64,000 bases of DNA from Aestuariibaculum sediminum (GCF_014596945.1 NZ_JACVXB010000003.1:310001-374000), one strand, 5' to 3'. Positions 1 through 10,050 are shown, counted from the stretch's first letter. Made by a program: numbers and translations. The notes: generated from the letters alone by a model not told the origin.

Positions 1-1422
1 TAAAAGTTGATTGGATTCTACGTTATAATCTTCTGCGTCTACATTGTATTTCGAATAATAAGCATTTAATTGGGTATTAAATCTACTGCTCCAAGCTGCC
101 TGCCAAACCCCACCAATTCCAGTGTTGTATTGTGATAAATTACTTGTTTTGGTTTTAATATCGTCTGATTCTGTTTGGCTGCGCTCAGTATATTCTAAAT
201 CATTGTTGATTTCTATGAAATTTATTCTAAACTTATGGCGCTCATTTAAATTATACAACACTTTGGCTGTATAATCGTAAAACTTAAAATTCGATGTTGT
301 ACTTATATTATCTGATGATGCTTGTTTAGTTCGAATATCACTATCCTGAAAACTTCTTTCGAAATAATTATTATACGCAAAGGTTTTAAAGGCATCTGTG
401 AACGAGCGTCTCCCTGAAATATGAAATTCTAAATTCTTAGCCACAGGAATTTCCAAAAAAGCATCTCCACTAATTAAATTAGCACCAACGCCTCCTGTAA
501 ATTTTCGATTTAATTCATTTTTGGTTCGCATATCAATCGTACTAGAAACACCGTCACTATATTGGCTACTTGTACCATTTTTAGTGACATAAACTTTTTC
601 GGTTAGGTTAGGGTTATATGCTGAAATTAATCCAAAAAAATGACCTGAATGATACATTTTAATACCATCCCAAAGTATTAAGTTTTGATCATTTGTGCCT
701 CCTCTAACATTTATATTAGCTATACTTTCATTTGCACTTTCAATTCCTGGTAATGTTTGTATAGACTGCAACACATCAGGCTCAATTAAACCAGGCAATA
801 ACCCGAAAGCTTTTGAGTTTAAAACCGTCCTGCCATCAATTAGTTTTTCGACACCTGTTGTTAAAAATTTAGTAAGCACTACTTCTGTTAAAGCCTCGTT
901 ATTTATATCTAATACTATACGTTTACAGTCGTTTTTCTTACTAAACAAAAACTGCGATTTAATTACTTTCTTATGATATCCTAAAAATGAAAATAAGACA
1001 TCTGAACTAACCGGAATATCGTTTAATTCGAAATAACCATGTTCATTTGTTATTGTTCCAATCGAAGTATCTTTAATATAAACCGAAGCTCCAAGCAAAG
1101 GCGCTTCATCAACCTTAGTCAATACATATCCACAGATAGATATAGTCTTATCTGCTTTAGATACGGTTACGTATCGATTATCCAGCTGTCTAAATTTTAA
1201 AGGTGTATTCGCATTTAAATAGTCAATAACCTCCAAAAGTTCAAGATCTAATTTTGGTGATTCAATGCTTATTGGCAAAACGTCTTCGGGAGCATAAGAA
1301 AACTTGACTTGATACTGATTTTCTATAGATTCAAGAATTTCGACTAATGGCCTTTTCTCTATATTTTGACCATAACTTATCATTCCTATAACCAATAAAA
1401 AAAGACCAAGGTATGTTCTCAT
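1..1422 (-). CDS. TonB-dependent receptor with N-terminal STN signalling domain (partial)
   Basis: The gene runs off the window edge; 474 codons are visible, starting with ATG at 1422. Residues 1-19 form a signal peptide ending ISYGQ. Residues about 20-87 resemble the STN domain (secretin and TonB N-terminus) that contacts FecR in transducing receptors. Next comes a CarboxypepD-regulatory-like domain (about 95-175, with GYVLTKVDEAPLLGASVYI and GTITNEHGYFELNDIP), then a plug domain with LPGIESANESIANINVRGG. The C-terminal barrel is missing. The start lies 4 bases beyond the fecR stop, so the two are cotranscribed. The substrate cannot be told. By family analogy it imports a ligand across the outer membrane and signals through FecR to the sigma factor. 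Confidence 0.9.
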   Translation of the reverse strand, partial: MRTYLGLFLLVIGMISYGQNIEKRPLVEILESIENQYQVKFSYAPEDVLPISIESPKLDLELLEVIDYLNANTPLKFRQLDNRYVTVSKADKTISICGYVLTKVDEAPLLGASVYIKDTSIGTITNEHGYFELNDIPVSSDVLFSFLGYHKKVIKSQFLFSKKNDCKRIVLDINNEALTEVVLTKFLTTGVEKLIDGRTVLNSKAFGLLPGLIEPDVLQSIQTLPGIESANESIANINVRGGTNDQNLILWDGIKMYHSGHFFGLISAYNPNLTEKVYVTKNGTSSQYSDGVSSTIDMRTKNELNRKFTGGVGANLISGDAFLEIPVAKNLEFHISGRRSFTDAFKTFAYNNYFERSFQDSDIRTKQASSDNISTTSNFKFYDYTAKVLYNLNERHKFRINFIEINNDLEYTERSQTESDDIKTKTSNLSQYNTGIGGVWQAAWSSRFNTQLNAYYSKYNVDAEDYNVESNQLL

Positions 1423-1426
1423 TTAT

Positions 1427-2332
1427 TTACTTTTTAAAAAGCACCACATTATTTCCCTCAATGGAATAATTTAAATTTAAAGGAATGGTTACCGATTGTA
1501 ATGCTGTTTCAATATTACTATGGGTGAATGCGCCATTAAACAATACCTGATTATCAATATTTTGTAATTCAACATGGATATCGTACTGACGTTGTAATTC
1601 ATTAACGACCTCATATAATGGCACTTGTTTAAATGTAGATTCTTCATATAACCATGCAGGTGCGTTGGCATTAAAATCTTCTAAGGTCTGAATAATATTA
1701 TTAACCACTCTAAAAGATTTACCAGGTTTTAATTTTAAGGTTTTATGGTTATAAGTCACAGCTACCAAGCCCTCATAGCATTGTACTTCAAAATAATTTT
1801 TTCGTTTTTTTACGTTGAATTGTGTCCCTAAAACCTGTACTGTACCAACCGCTGTATTTACCGTAAACTGCTCTCCCTTTTGTACTTTAAAAAAGGCTTC
1901 TCCTTCTAAATCTAACATCCTTTTAGCTTCCCAGTCTTTTTTATCATAATGTAATTCCGAAGCTGCATTTAATACAACTTCCGAACCATCTGGTAAAGTG
2001 AGTGTTTCGGTTTGTGCTATTCTGGTATTAAATGATACATCGTTGTTGAAAAAGATAAAATAAGACGATGTTAACATAATGGCTAAAACTGCAGCGACCC
2101 TCAAAACGGTTTTAAAATTAAAAGCAATAACCTTTGATTTCTTTTTTGAAATCAACCTGGATTTAAAAGCTTTCAACGCCGCTTGAGCATCAACTTCTGG
2201 CGCTTGCATTTGCTTCGCATAAAAAGCAATTTTTTCGAGAGTTTCAATATTTTCAGTTTGTTTTAATTCAGAAAACTCCTCAGAACTTAATTCACCTTCA
2301 AACCATTTTAATATTTCTTTATTCTTTTTCAT
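1427..2332 (-). CDS. FecR-family anti-sigma factor
   Basis: A 301-residue inner-membrane regulator. The N-terminal cytoplasmic part is short, a membrane helix lies at about residues 76-95 (LRVAAVLAIMLTSSYFIFF), and a periplasmic FecR domain follows with the typical TLTLPDGSEVVLNAASEL and GTQFNVKKR motifs. The last about 70 residues match the DUF4974-type tail common in Bacteroidota FecR proteins. FecR carries the signal from the STN domain of the receptor to the ECF sigma factor. It sits between the sigma gene (53-base gap) and the receptor gene (4-base gap). A sigma-type promoter motif lies directly upstream at 2351-2379, which suggests the sigma factor activates its own regulator and receptor. 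Confidence 0.93.
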   Translation of the reverse strand: MKKNKEILKWFEGELSSEEFSELKQTENIETLEKIAFYAKQMQAPEVDAQAALKAFKSRLISKKKSKVIAFNFKTVLRVAAVLAIMLTSSYFIFFNNDVSFNTRIAQTETLTLPDGSEVVLNAASELHYDKKDWEAKRMLDLEGEAFFKVQKGEQFTVNTAVGTVQVLGTQFNVKKRKNYFEVQCYEGLVAVTYNHKTLKLKPGKSFRVVNNIIQTLEDFNANAPAWLYEESTFKQVPLYEVVNELQRQYDIHVELQNIDNQVLFNGAFTHSNIETALQSVTIPLNLNYSIEGNNVVLFKK

Positions 2333-2350
2333 TTTTTATGCTTACAGTAA

Positions 2351-2379
2351 TAAGACAATCCATTTATAATTTACCCTAC
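2351..2379 (-). promoter_or_regulatory. Candidate ECF sigma promoter for fecR-receptor operon
   Basis: Read on the minus strand, GTAGGGTAAA (2379-2370), 12 bases, then TGTCTTA (2357-2351). The same two blocks with the same 12-base gap occur at 3024-3052 and 5675-5703 on the plus strand. The distance to the fecR ATG (2332) leaves a leader of roughly 12 bases. Assignment to the neighbouring sigma factor is inference from location and exact recurrence. Confidence 0.7.
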
Positions 2380-2385
2380 CCTTAA

Positions 2386-2901
2386 CTAAATGTTATCTAT
2401 ATGATTCCTTAATATTTTTAACGCACCTGACATACGCTTCTCAACCGCCTTTTGAGATACATCAAGTAAATCAGCAATTTCCCGATATTTTTTTCCTTCA
2501 ATTCTATTAAGTAAAAAAACTTCCCTTTGAGCGTCGGTTAGTAAGGCTATTGCATCCTGTAATTTCTTTTTAAATTCTTCCTCCTGCAAAATATACTCCG
2601 GACTCTCATTGGTTTTATCCATATATGGTTTTGCTCTAGCATATTCCATAACCACTTTATGATGTTTTACGCTGTTTAAAAACAAATTATTTATAGTAGT
2701 AAACAAGTAAGTTTTTGCTTTTGTAAAATCTATTTTTGCACAATTCTCCCATATTTTAGAGAAAGCATCTTGAACAAAATCTAAAGCCGAATCGCTATTA
2801 CCACACTTATAGAATGCAAAATTTGAGGCAGATTGCACGTGGTTCAAATAAAAGGAATTAAAGTAGGTTTCTTCGCAAAGTTTATTTTTGTTACGTTCCA
2901 T
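2386..2901 (-). CDS. RNA polymerase ECF sigma factor, FecI-like
   Basis: A 171-residue two-domain sigma factor. Region 2 covers about residues 25-90 (ALDFVQDAFSKIWEN, TYLFTTINNLFLNSVKHHK), and region 4 about 115-168 (LTDAQREVFLLNRIEGKKY, then a helix-turn-helix IADLLDVSQKAVEKRMSGAL). The size is normal for Bacteroidota ECF factors. It is followed by fecR and a transducing TonB receptor, the standard order for a cell-surface signalling system. Its likely targets carry the GTAGGGTAAA-N12-TGTCTTA motif found three times nearby. A weaker relative of the motif (TTAGGGTAAA at 2928-2937, plus orientation) lies just upstream of this gene. Confidence 0.93.
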   Translation of the reverse strand: MERNKNKLCEETYFNSFYLNHVQSASNFAFYKCGNSDSALDFVQDAFSKIWENCAKIDFTKAKTYLFTTINNLFLNSVKHHKVVMEYARAKPYMDKTNESPEYILQEEEFKKKLQDAIALLTDAQREVFLLNRIEGKKYREIADLLDVSQKAVEKRMSGALKILRNHIDNI

Positions 2902-3023
2902 GATAATAATTTATTAGGAAATAAATATTAGGGTAAAATATTTTTAATCCCTTAGTATCTAGGCGCAGCAAGATATTAAAATATGATGAAATAAATTATT
3001 TTTGAACTTTAATAAAAAAATGA

Positions 3024-3052
3024 GTAGGGTAAATTTTAAAGCGGTTGTCTTA
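3024..3052 (+). promoter_or_regulatory. Candidate ECF sigma promoter for lipoprotein gene
   Basis: GTAGGGTAAA (3024-3033), 12 bases, TGTCTTA (3046-3052), identical in both blocks and in spacing to the sites at 2351-2379 (minus) and 5675-5703. The ATG of the next gene is at 3112, giving a leader of about 50 bases. The region between the divergent sigma gene and this lipoprotein otherwise shows no recognisable element. Confidence 0.7.
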
Positions 3053-3111
3053 CTCTTAGAAACGCAAAATAATTTGCTGTGAAAAAGAAAAATTAACCCA
3101 AAATTTAAATC

Positions 3112-4152
3112 ATGAAAACATTAAAATTTATCACATCATTAGTTTTAACCGCTTTGTTAACATTAACCTCATGTCAAGATGAAATTAGCGAGGAAAGTGG
3201 ATTGAATCCTAACACGAATACAGCTAACTCTGCCGCCACTAACAATTTTAAACGTACCGCTATGTACGATGGCAGTTTCGATGATTTTTTAGATGGCATG
3301 TCATGTTCATCGGTTCTTTTCCCTGTAACGGCTACAATAAACAACACCGAAATCACGCTATTGAGTCAATTAGATTACACCACAGTCATTAATATTTTAG
3401 GTGAATTTACCAATGACGATGACGCTGTTGTTTTTAAATTTCCTATTCGAGTTAAATTAAGTAACTATACAGAAGTAGAAATTAAGAATCAAAGTGAATA
3501 CGATGCGTTAATGGAAACCTGCAATGAAGCAGAACAAAATGCTGAAGACGCTATTAATTGTTTAGAGATTGATTACCCGGTAACTGTTTTAACCTTTAAT
3601 ATTAATGCCGAACAAACGGGAAGTTTTGTATTACAGTCTAATCAAGAACTTTACAGTTACATGAACAACATGAATAACGACGAAAGATATAGCATCGAAT
3701 ATCCTTTTACAGCTACAGCAAATGGAGACAGTGTTGTTGAAATTACCAGCGATTTAGATTTACAAACTCGAATTGAAGAATGCTCGGCTACCGAAGATAC
3801 TATTGAAGAGGCTGAAGAAAACGCTAAAAACCTTGAAGTTATTCTTGCTGACTCTACTTTTAAAATAGAATCATTAATTGTAGCTGGAATAGACACAACA
3901 AATGAACTTGTTGATTATACTATCGAATTTTCTAACGATTTAACTGTTATTGCCAAAAACACCACAGAAACCGTACAAGGCACCTACATGGTTAGCTCCG
4001 AATTAGACGTTATCCTAGCTATTAATTTTACTGGAAATACTCAATTAGAAATACTAAACAATAATTGGGTAGTAAAAAGTTTTAATGAGAACCAAATCAC
4101 ATTGGAAAGCTCTACAACCACAGCTATAAAATTGATACTAACAAAAGTTTAA
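3112..4152 (+). CDS. Exported lipoprotein with two Cys-bracketed repeats
   Basis: A 346-residue protein of unknown function. The signal peptide ends in the lipobox LTSC (Cys21), so it is a lipoprotein. Two related units of about 75 residues follow: 65-137 and 150-224. Each begins with Cys, has a PVT motif (FPVTATI, YPVTVLT), a second FP/YP strand, an acidic VEI segment (EVEIKNQSEYDALMETC, VVEITSDLDLQTRIEEC) and ends in Cys. An acidic helical stretch (EEAEENAKN) and a lipocalin-like C-terminal part (about 235-346) follow. A copy of the putative ECF promoter lies upstream, so it is probably the chief output of the sigma-FecR-receptor system and may help bind its ligand. It ends in a terminator, so it is its own transcription unit. 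Confidence 0.8.
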   Translation: MKTLKFITSLVLTALLTLTSCQDEISEESGLNPNTNTANSAATNNFKRTAMYDGSFDDFLDGMSCSSVLFPVTATINNTEITLLSQLDYTTVINILGEFTNDDDAVVFKFPIRVKLSNYTEVEIKNQSEYDALMETCNEAEQNAEDAINCLEIDYPVTVLTFNINAEQTGSFVLQSNQELYSYMNNMNNDERYSIEYPFTATANGDSVVEITSDLDLQTRIEECSATEDTIEEAEENAKNLEVILADSTFKIESLIVAGIDTTNELVDYTIEFSNDLTVIAKNTTETVQGTYMVSSELDVILAINFTGNTQLEILNNNWVVKSFNENQITLESSTTTAIKLILTKV

Positions 4153-4181
4153 ATCGCTAAAACAGCAATCATATACCTATT

Positions 4182-4213
4182 AAAACAGCTACCACAGCGG
4201 GTAGCTGTTTTTT
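4182..4213 (+). terminator. Rho-independent terminator after lipoprotein gene
   Basis: Perfect 12-base inverted repeat AAAACAGCTACC (4182-4193) / GGTAGCTGTTTT (4200-4211) with a 6-base loop and a T tail, 30 bases after the stop codon. Confidence 0.85.
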
Positions 4214-4236
4214 AAAAAAAACTTATATTTACGGCC

Positions 4237-5001
4237 ATGAAGCACAAACTACTCCTACTACTTTGCCTTACATTAGTATTATCGGCCTGTACAAAAGATG
4301 ACAGCTCTACAGAAGCAAATTTAAAAGCTGCAAACAAACAAAGTACAGGTAGCTCAGCGAACGATATTCTTTCCGATGACACATACAAAAGCATAGTTAT
4401 AGAACTTGTGTATGTTGAAGGTTACGCTCCAACAGAAACTGCAATAAATAATTTTGTGAATTTTTTAAAAGACCACACCTACAAACCTAATGGTATTACT
4501 GTTGAAGCACGTGCCATTGCATCTCCAGGAAAATTAACATTTACTACAAAAGAAATTGCTGAGATAGAAGAGGAAAACCGAACCCTTTACAATTCAGAAA
4601 ATCAAATTGCAATATGGATGTTTTGCGTTGATGGAAAATCGGATCAAGATGATGGAGACAGCATTATTTTAGGTACAGCATATAGAAACACATCATTCGT
4701 TATTTTTGAAGAAACTATCCACAGCTACAGCGATAATCGTTTTGAACCCAATAGAAGTACTTTAGAATCTACCGTAATAAATCATGAATTTGGTCACATT
4801 TTAGGACTTACCAACTTGGGCACCCCTATGACCGAAGACCATGAAGATCCTGAACACAAAAAACACTGCGAGGTCGAATCCTGCTTAATGTATTGGGCTG
4901 CCGAAAGTACGGCTAGCCTTGGTAATTTAACCACTGAGGGGACAGTACCTCAACTGGACCCACTTTGCATAGCAGATTTGCAGGCTAACGGCGGTAAATA
5001 A
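4237..5001 (+). CDS. Metzincin-like zinc metalloprotease lipoprotein
   Basis: A 254-residue exported lipoprotein (lipobox LSAC, Cys18). The zinc site is VINHEFGHILGLTN: His183, catalytic Glu184 and His187 are present, but the third ligand position of an HExxHxxGxxH metzincin site is Asn193. A His-rich loop follows (DHEDPEHKKHCE, 201-212), then CLMYW with a Met (218) placed like a Met-turn. One of the later histidines may supply the third ligand. The gene starts just after a terminator; TATATTTA (4224-4231), one base off the TANNTTTG promoter core, ends 5 bases before the ATG, so the mRNA may be almost leaderless. The barrel gene at 5031 follows after 29 bases and is probably cotranscribed. 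Confidence 0.8.
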   Translation: MKHKLLLLLCLTLVLSACTKDDSSTEANLKAANKQSTGSSANDILSDDTYKSIVIELVYVEGYAPTETAINNFVNFLKDHTYKPNGITVEARAIASPGKLTFTTKEIAEIEEENRTLYNSENQIAIWMFCVDGKSDQDDGDSIILGTAYRNTSFVIFEETIHSYSDNRFEPNRSTLESTVINHEFGHILGLTNLGTPMTEDHEDPEHKKHCEVESCLMYWAAESTASLGNLTTEGTVPQLDPLCIADLQANGGK

Positions 5002-5030
5002 AAACTCCAATTCTTTAAAACCTACATAAA

Positions 5031-5600
5031 ATGAAAAATTTATTTTTTACAATCATTTGCGCTTTAATAATATCATTAAACACGAATGCTCAAGACTCCA
5101 ATTTTGGAATTAAAGGCGGCTATAATTTAGCTGCAGTAAGCTATGACAACGATTATGAAACAGGACAACGACATGGGTTTCATATTGGAATTTACGGTGA
5201 ATCTGGTATTAATGAAAACCTAGCCCTACAGGTTGAGTTTCTATATTCTCAACAAGGGTACCAGTTAGAGAACAGTAATGCTACGTTTACGCAAAAATTA
5301 GATTATTTGAACCTGCCTTTATTATTAAAACTTTACCCTACTAATAATTTCTATTTAGAGGCTGGTCCGCAGGCTGGCTTAGCAATTTCCCACAAAGAAG
5401 AATATGAGGGTAGTTTTTTTAATGCTACTCAAGAAATAGATCCGGATAATTTTGATTGGGGTATAAATCTTGGTGGCGGATTTAAAACCGATAGTGGTGT
5501 CTCCCTGGGAGTGCGTTATCACCTAGGTATGGGTGATATTTACGACGATGGCAATCCTAAAAACCGAGTATGGCAATTTTCAGTAGGATTCGATTTTTAA
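5031..5600 (+). CDS. Outer membrane beta-barrel protein, PorT-like family
   Basis: A 189-residue exported protein with a signal peptide ending SLNTNAQ. The mature part starts NFGIKGGYNLA and shows alternating-residue strands (HIGIYGESGINENLALQVEFLYSQQGY, LNLPLLLKLYPTNNFYLEAGPQ, WGINLGGGFKT) ending in an aromatic residue (GFDF), as in the PF13568-type small outer membrane barrels common in Bacteroidota. The exact role is unknown. It lies 29 bases after the metalloprotease gene with no terminator between them, and is followed by a strong terminator at 5624-5655. Confidence 0.85.
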   Translation: MKNLFFTIICALIISLNTNAQDSNFGIKGGYNLAAVSYDNDYETGQRHGFHIGIYGESGINENLALQVEFLYSQQGYQLENSNATFTQKLDYLNLPLLLKLYPTNNFYLEAGPQAGLAISHKEEYEGSFFNATQEIDPDNFDWGINLGGGFKTDSGVSLGVRYHLGMGDIYDDGNPKNRVWQFSVGFDF

Positions 5601-5623
5601 AAGTCAAATATTAATCACTTAAT

Positions 5624-5655
5624 AAAAAAGTTAGCCAAAAACGGCTAACTTTTTT
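5624..5655 (+). terminator. Rho-independent terminator
   Basis: GTTAGCC (5630-5636) and GGCTAAC (5643-5649) form the core stem; flanking A6 and T6 runs extend it and give the T tail. It closes the protease/barrel unit. Confidence 0.85.
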
Positions 5656-5674
5656 GTTTACGCTTAGTTTAAAG

Positions 5675-5703
5675 GTAGGGTAAAATGAAGTAAAGGTGTC
5701 TTA
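5675..5703 (+). promoter_or_regulatory. Candidate ECF sigma promoter for His-rich protein gene
   Basis: GTAGGGTAAA (5675-5684), 12 bases, TGTCTTA (5697-5703). Third exact copy of the bipartite motif in the window. It stands between a terminator and the ATG at 5750, where a promoter is expected. Confidence 0.7.
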
Positions 5704-5749
5704 ATTATGAAAGCGTTCAGTACGCATTAAACATTTAAAAATTAGCACT

Positions 5750-6205
5750 ATGAAATTAATTCAAACAACAACACTTTTAATAGTATTAAGTATTTCGGTT
5801 TCTATACATGCCCAAGACAATCCCAAAGAAAAACAATCAAAACCAGACAAAACCACATATTACAAAACTCGAGCGATTGAAGACGCTAAGTTTGAGCAAT
5901 CCTATAAGGCAGAAAATAAAACTGAAGCTGAATTGTTCTGGGAATCTCAAGAAGCTTATGAAAACAATTTAAAAAAGCGGGACAAAAAAGCTTACAAAGC
6001 TTATATGAAAGGCAAACAAGAGGCTTATGCGGAGCACTACAAACATTGCGACCAGCATTGCCATCACAGCAATCATTATTACCATCGTGCCACCATGTAT
6101 TATTACGGATATCACGACCACTACTACTACCACAGCCCGCGAAGAAGAACCCTATCTACAAAAATTAATTTAGGAAGTTCAGGCTTAAGATTAGGTGTAT
6201 TTTAA
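5750..6205 (+). CDS. Secreted His/Tyr-rich small protein
   Basis: A 151-residue exported protein with a signal peptide ending SIHAQ. The middle is charged and helical (residues about 40-90, many Lys, Glu and aromatic residues). Residues 96-128 are very rich in His and Tyr (HYKHCDQHCHHSNHYYHR, then YHDHYYYHS), which would suit transition-metal binding, though this is only inferred from composition. No family was recognised. It is preceded by the putative ECF promoter shared with fecR and the lipoprotein gene, so it probably belongs to the same regulon, and it is closed by a terminator shared with the convergent gyrB. Confidence 0.75.
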   Translation: MKLIQTTTLLIVLSISVSIHAQDNPKEKQSKPDKTTYYKTRAIEDAKFEQSYKAENKTEAELFWESQEAYENNLKKRDKKAYKAYMKGKQEAYAEHYKHCDQHCHHSNHYYHRATMYYYGYHDHYYYHSPRRRTLSTKINLGSSGLRLGVF

Positions 6206-6211
6206 TAAAAC

Positions 6212-6243
6212 AAAAAAGGTCGCTTAGTTAAGCGACCTTTTGA
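6212..6243. terminator. Bidirectional terminator between convergent genes
   Basis: GGTCGCTTA (6218-6226) and TAAGCGACC (6229-6237), flanked by A and T runs on both sides, between the His-rich protein gene and the gyrB stop, so it can serve both strands. Confidence 0.85.
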
Positions 6244-6262
6244 AATTTATAAATACATTGAT

Positions 6263-8221
<1,959 letters not shown>

Positions 8222-8289
8222 TTATCTTAAATTTTAATTTAGTTATTCCATAAAAAAATGACGCCTTGGCATCATTTTCCGTAGACAAA

Positions 8290-8318
8290 CAAATATACGA
8301 AATAAGAAGGCTTTCAAA
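8290..8318 (-). promoter_or_regulatory. gyrB promoter, Bacteroidota type
   Basis: On the minus strand: TTTG (8318-8315), 17-base spacer, TATATTTG (8297-8290). This fits the known Bacteroidota consensus TTTG-N17-23-TANNTTTG. The ATG is about 78 bases downstream. Confidence 0.75.
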
Positions 8319-8593
8319 AAGCATTTCATGGACTTTATAAAGAAATTATCAACAATTGTTAATTACAATAAAACGTCTTAAATCGCTTAAAAATAGCCTT
8401 AAAATTGATTTTACTGATTTTTTACAAATTAATAAAAATCATTTTAAGCAAAATCCAACAGCGGCGTTTTAATGCCTTTTTATAATCGCTAAAAACTCAA
8501 AAACCACATTCAATTTCTTCAAAAGAAACGCTAAAATTTCTAGATTCAACATCAAACCTGATGTTTATCACATTTTCATTGTTTTGATAACAA

Positions 8594-8601
8594 TAACTTT
8601 G
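8594..8601 (+). promoter_or_regulatory. Candidate -7 element for porin gene
   Basis: TAACTTTG matches the TANNTTTG core exactly. No good TTTG lies at the right distance upstream (TTTTC at 8573-8577 is closest). The ATG at 8629 is 27 bases downstream. Confidence 0.5.
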
Positions 8602-8628
8602 AGTAATTATTAATAACTTGTTGTAGGA

Positions 8629-9894
8629 ATGAAACGAACAAACCTTACTTTCGGATTATATTTTTTAATTGTACTATTACTGCCTTATTTTGCAGTGAGT
8701 CAGAACGACTCACCTTTTAAACCCACTTTTAACTGGAATATTACTTCACAATTTTGGTTAAGATATTCCGAATTGAATGAAGGTTCATTAATTCATGGCG
8801 AACCAACATCTGAATTTTTTGATATTTCTATTAGACGATTGCGGATCCCGATTGCTTCTCAAATCACACCCAAAATTTATGCTTATGCTATGTTTGGTGG
8901 CAATAATTATAATTTTAAAGGCGATACGTTCCCCATTGGGGTATTAGATTTATACGTTGAATATTCCTTTGCCAAATATTTTGAAATAGGTTTTGGAAAG
9001 TCGGGTTGGCAAGGCTTAAACCGATGGAACATTCGTTCCAGTAAAACCTTAATGGGTTTAGATTCCCCCCTGTTTACTTTAAACTCAGTAGAAATCAATG
9101 ATGACATAGGTCGCTTATTTGGGTTTTGGTTTAAAGGTCATGCTGGTAATTTTGACTATAGAATGACATTTAACCGTCCTTTTTACGTTAAAAACATTCC
9201 TAACGGCACTGTAAATTTTGCCAATAATAAGCCCAGAGTAAAAACTTCGGCTTATGTAAAATATCAGTTTTTCGAGCATGAATCTAACAAATCGGCTTAC
9301 CAAACAGGTACTTACCTTCAAAAGAAAAAAGTATTTAATATAGGAGGTGGTTTTCAATACCAAGCTGAAGCCATGAGCGATGGCGATGCTAACCTTGAAG
9401 ACACCAATATTTATGATATTTCACATTTTGCAGCCGATTCTTTTTTAAATCTACCGTTATCGAATGGCAATGCTATTACAGCATATTTAGGTTACTACGA
9501 TTATAATTTTGGAAAAAACTACATTCGTAACGTGGGTGCTAATAACCCAACAACGGGAGGCGGAACCGACTTTAACGGTTCGGGAGTTGCTTTTCCTATG
9601 ATTGGTACCGGAACAACATGGTACGGTCAATTTGGCTATGCTTTTAAGGAAGCTCAGGTTCTAAGTCTTCCAACGATTATTCAACCCAATATTGCCATTC
9701 AGCACTCCAACTGGGATGCTTTAAATGACAACATGACCGTTTACGATTTTACTGTAAACTTTCTAATACATGGTTCACATGACAATAAAATTAGTCTAGG
9801 GTACCAGCATCGTCCAATATTTGATGAAGCTTCATTAGATCAAAAAGACTATAAAGGTATGGCCGTGCTGCAATATCAGATATCCTTAAAATAA
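8629..9894 (+). CDS. Porin-like outer membrane beta-barrel protein
   Basis: A 421-residue protein with a signal peptide (LLLPYFAVSQ) and a beta-barrel of about 16 or more strands. Motifs such as FDISIRRLRIPIASQITPKIYAYAMFGG and YVEYSFAKYFEIGFGKSG resemble the phosphate-selective porin O/P-like proteins widely annotated in Bacteroidota. The C-terminus (GMAVLQYQISLK) is strand-like. It is monocistronic between gyrB and the gat operon. The substrate cannot be read from sequence, so phosphate specificity is not claimed. Confidence 0.8.
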   Translation: MKRTNLTFGLYFLIVLLLPYFAVSQNDSPFKPTFNWNITSQFWLRYSELNEGSLIHGEPTSEFFDISIRRLRIPIASQITPKIYAYAMFGGNNYNFKGDTFPIGVLDLYVEYSFAKYFEIGFGKSGWQGLNRWNIRSSKTLMGLDSPLFTLNSVEINDDIGRLFGFWFKGHAGNFDYRMTFNRPFYVKNIPNGTVNFANNKPRVKTSAYVKYQFFEHESNKSAYQTGTYLQKKKVFNIGGGFQYQAEAMSDGDANLEDTNIYDISHFAADSFLNLPLSNGNAITAYLGYYDYNFGKNYIRNVGANNPTTGGGTDFNGSGVAFPMIGTGTTWYGQFGYAFKEAQVLSLPTIIQPNIAIQHSNWDALNDNMTVYDFTVNFLIHGSHDNKISLGYQHRPIFDEASLDQKDYKGMAVLQYQISLK

Positions 9895-10026
9895 ATCATG
9901 TTTTATAAATTTAATTCAAACATCAGTTTCGTTATATAAATAACAAATTAGCTTTAACTTTTTTAACAATTCAACAATACATATAAGGATACTAAAAAAA
10001 ATAATGCATAGTATTTTAATTCTCTC

Positions 10027-10034
10027 TATATTTG
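10027..10034 (+). promoter_or_regulatory. Promoter -7 element of the gat operon leader
   Basis: TATATTTG, an exact TANNTTTG core. It places the transcription start at about 10040, roughly 10 bases before the leader-peptide ATG at 10051. No clear TTTG was found at the -33 position. Confidence 0.6.
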
Positions 10035-10050
10035 AAAGCAAGAAAAATAA

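Noticed and set aside
695-976. Plus-strand open frame of 93 codons.
   Set aside because: It lies entirely antisense to the TonB receptor, which has a continuous reading and clear domain motifs in the minus frame.
2928-2960. A fourth copy of the ECF motif next to the sigma gene.
   Set aside because: Only the first block (TTAGGGTAAA) is similar; the TGTCTTA block at 12 bases is missing. It was left out of the regulon definition.
8340-8360. Replication origin near gyrB, suggested by an AT-rich region with a DnaA-box-like TTATCAACA (8346-8354).
   Set aside because: Only one box is present, no cluster, and dnaA, rnpA and dnaN are not nearby. A second isolated box occurs at 28677-28685 far away, so the motif is not informative here.
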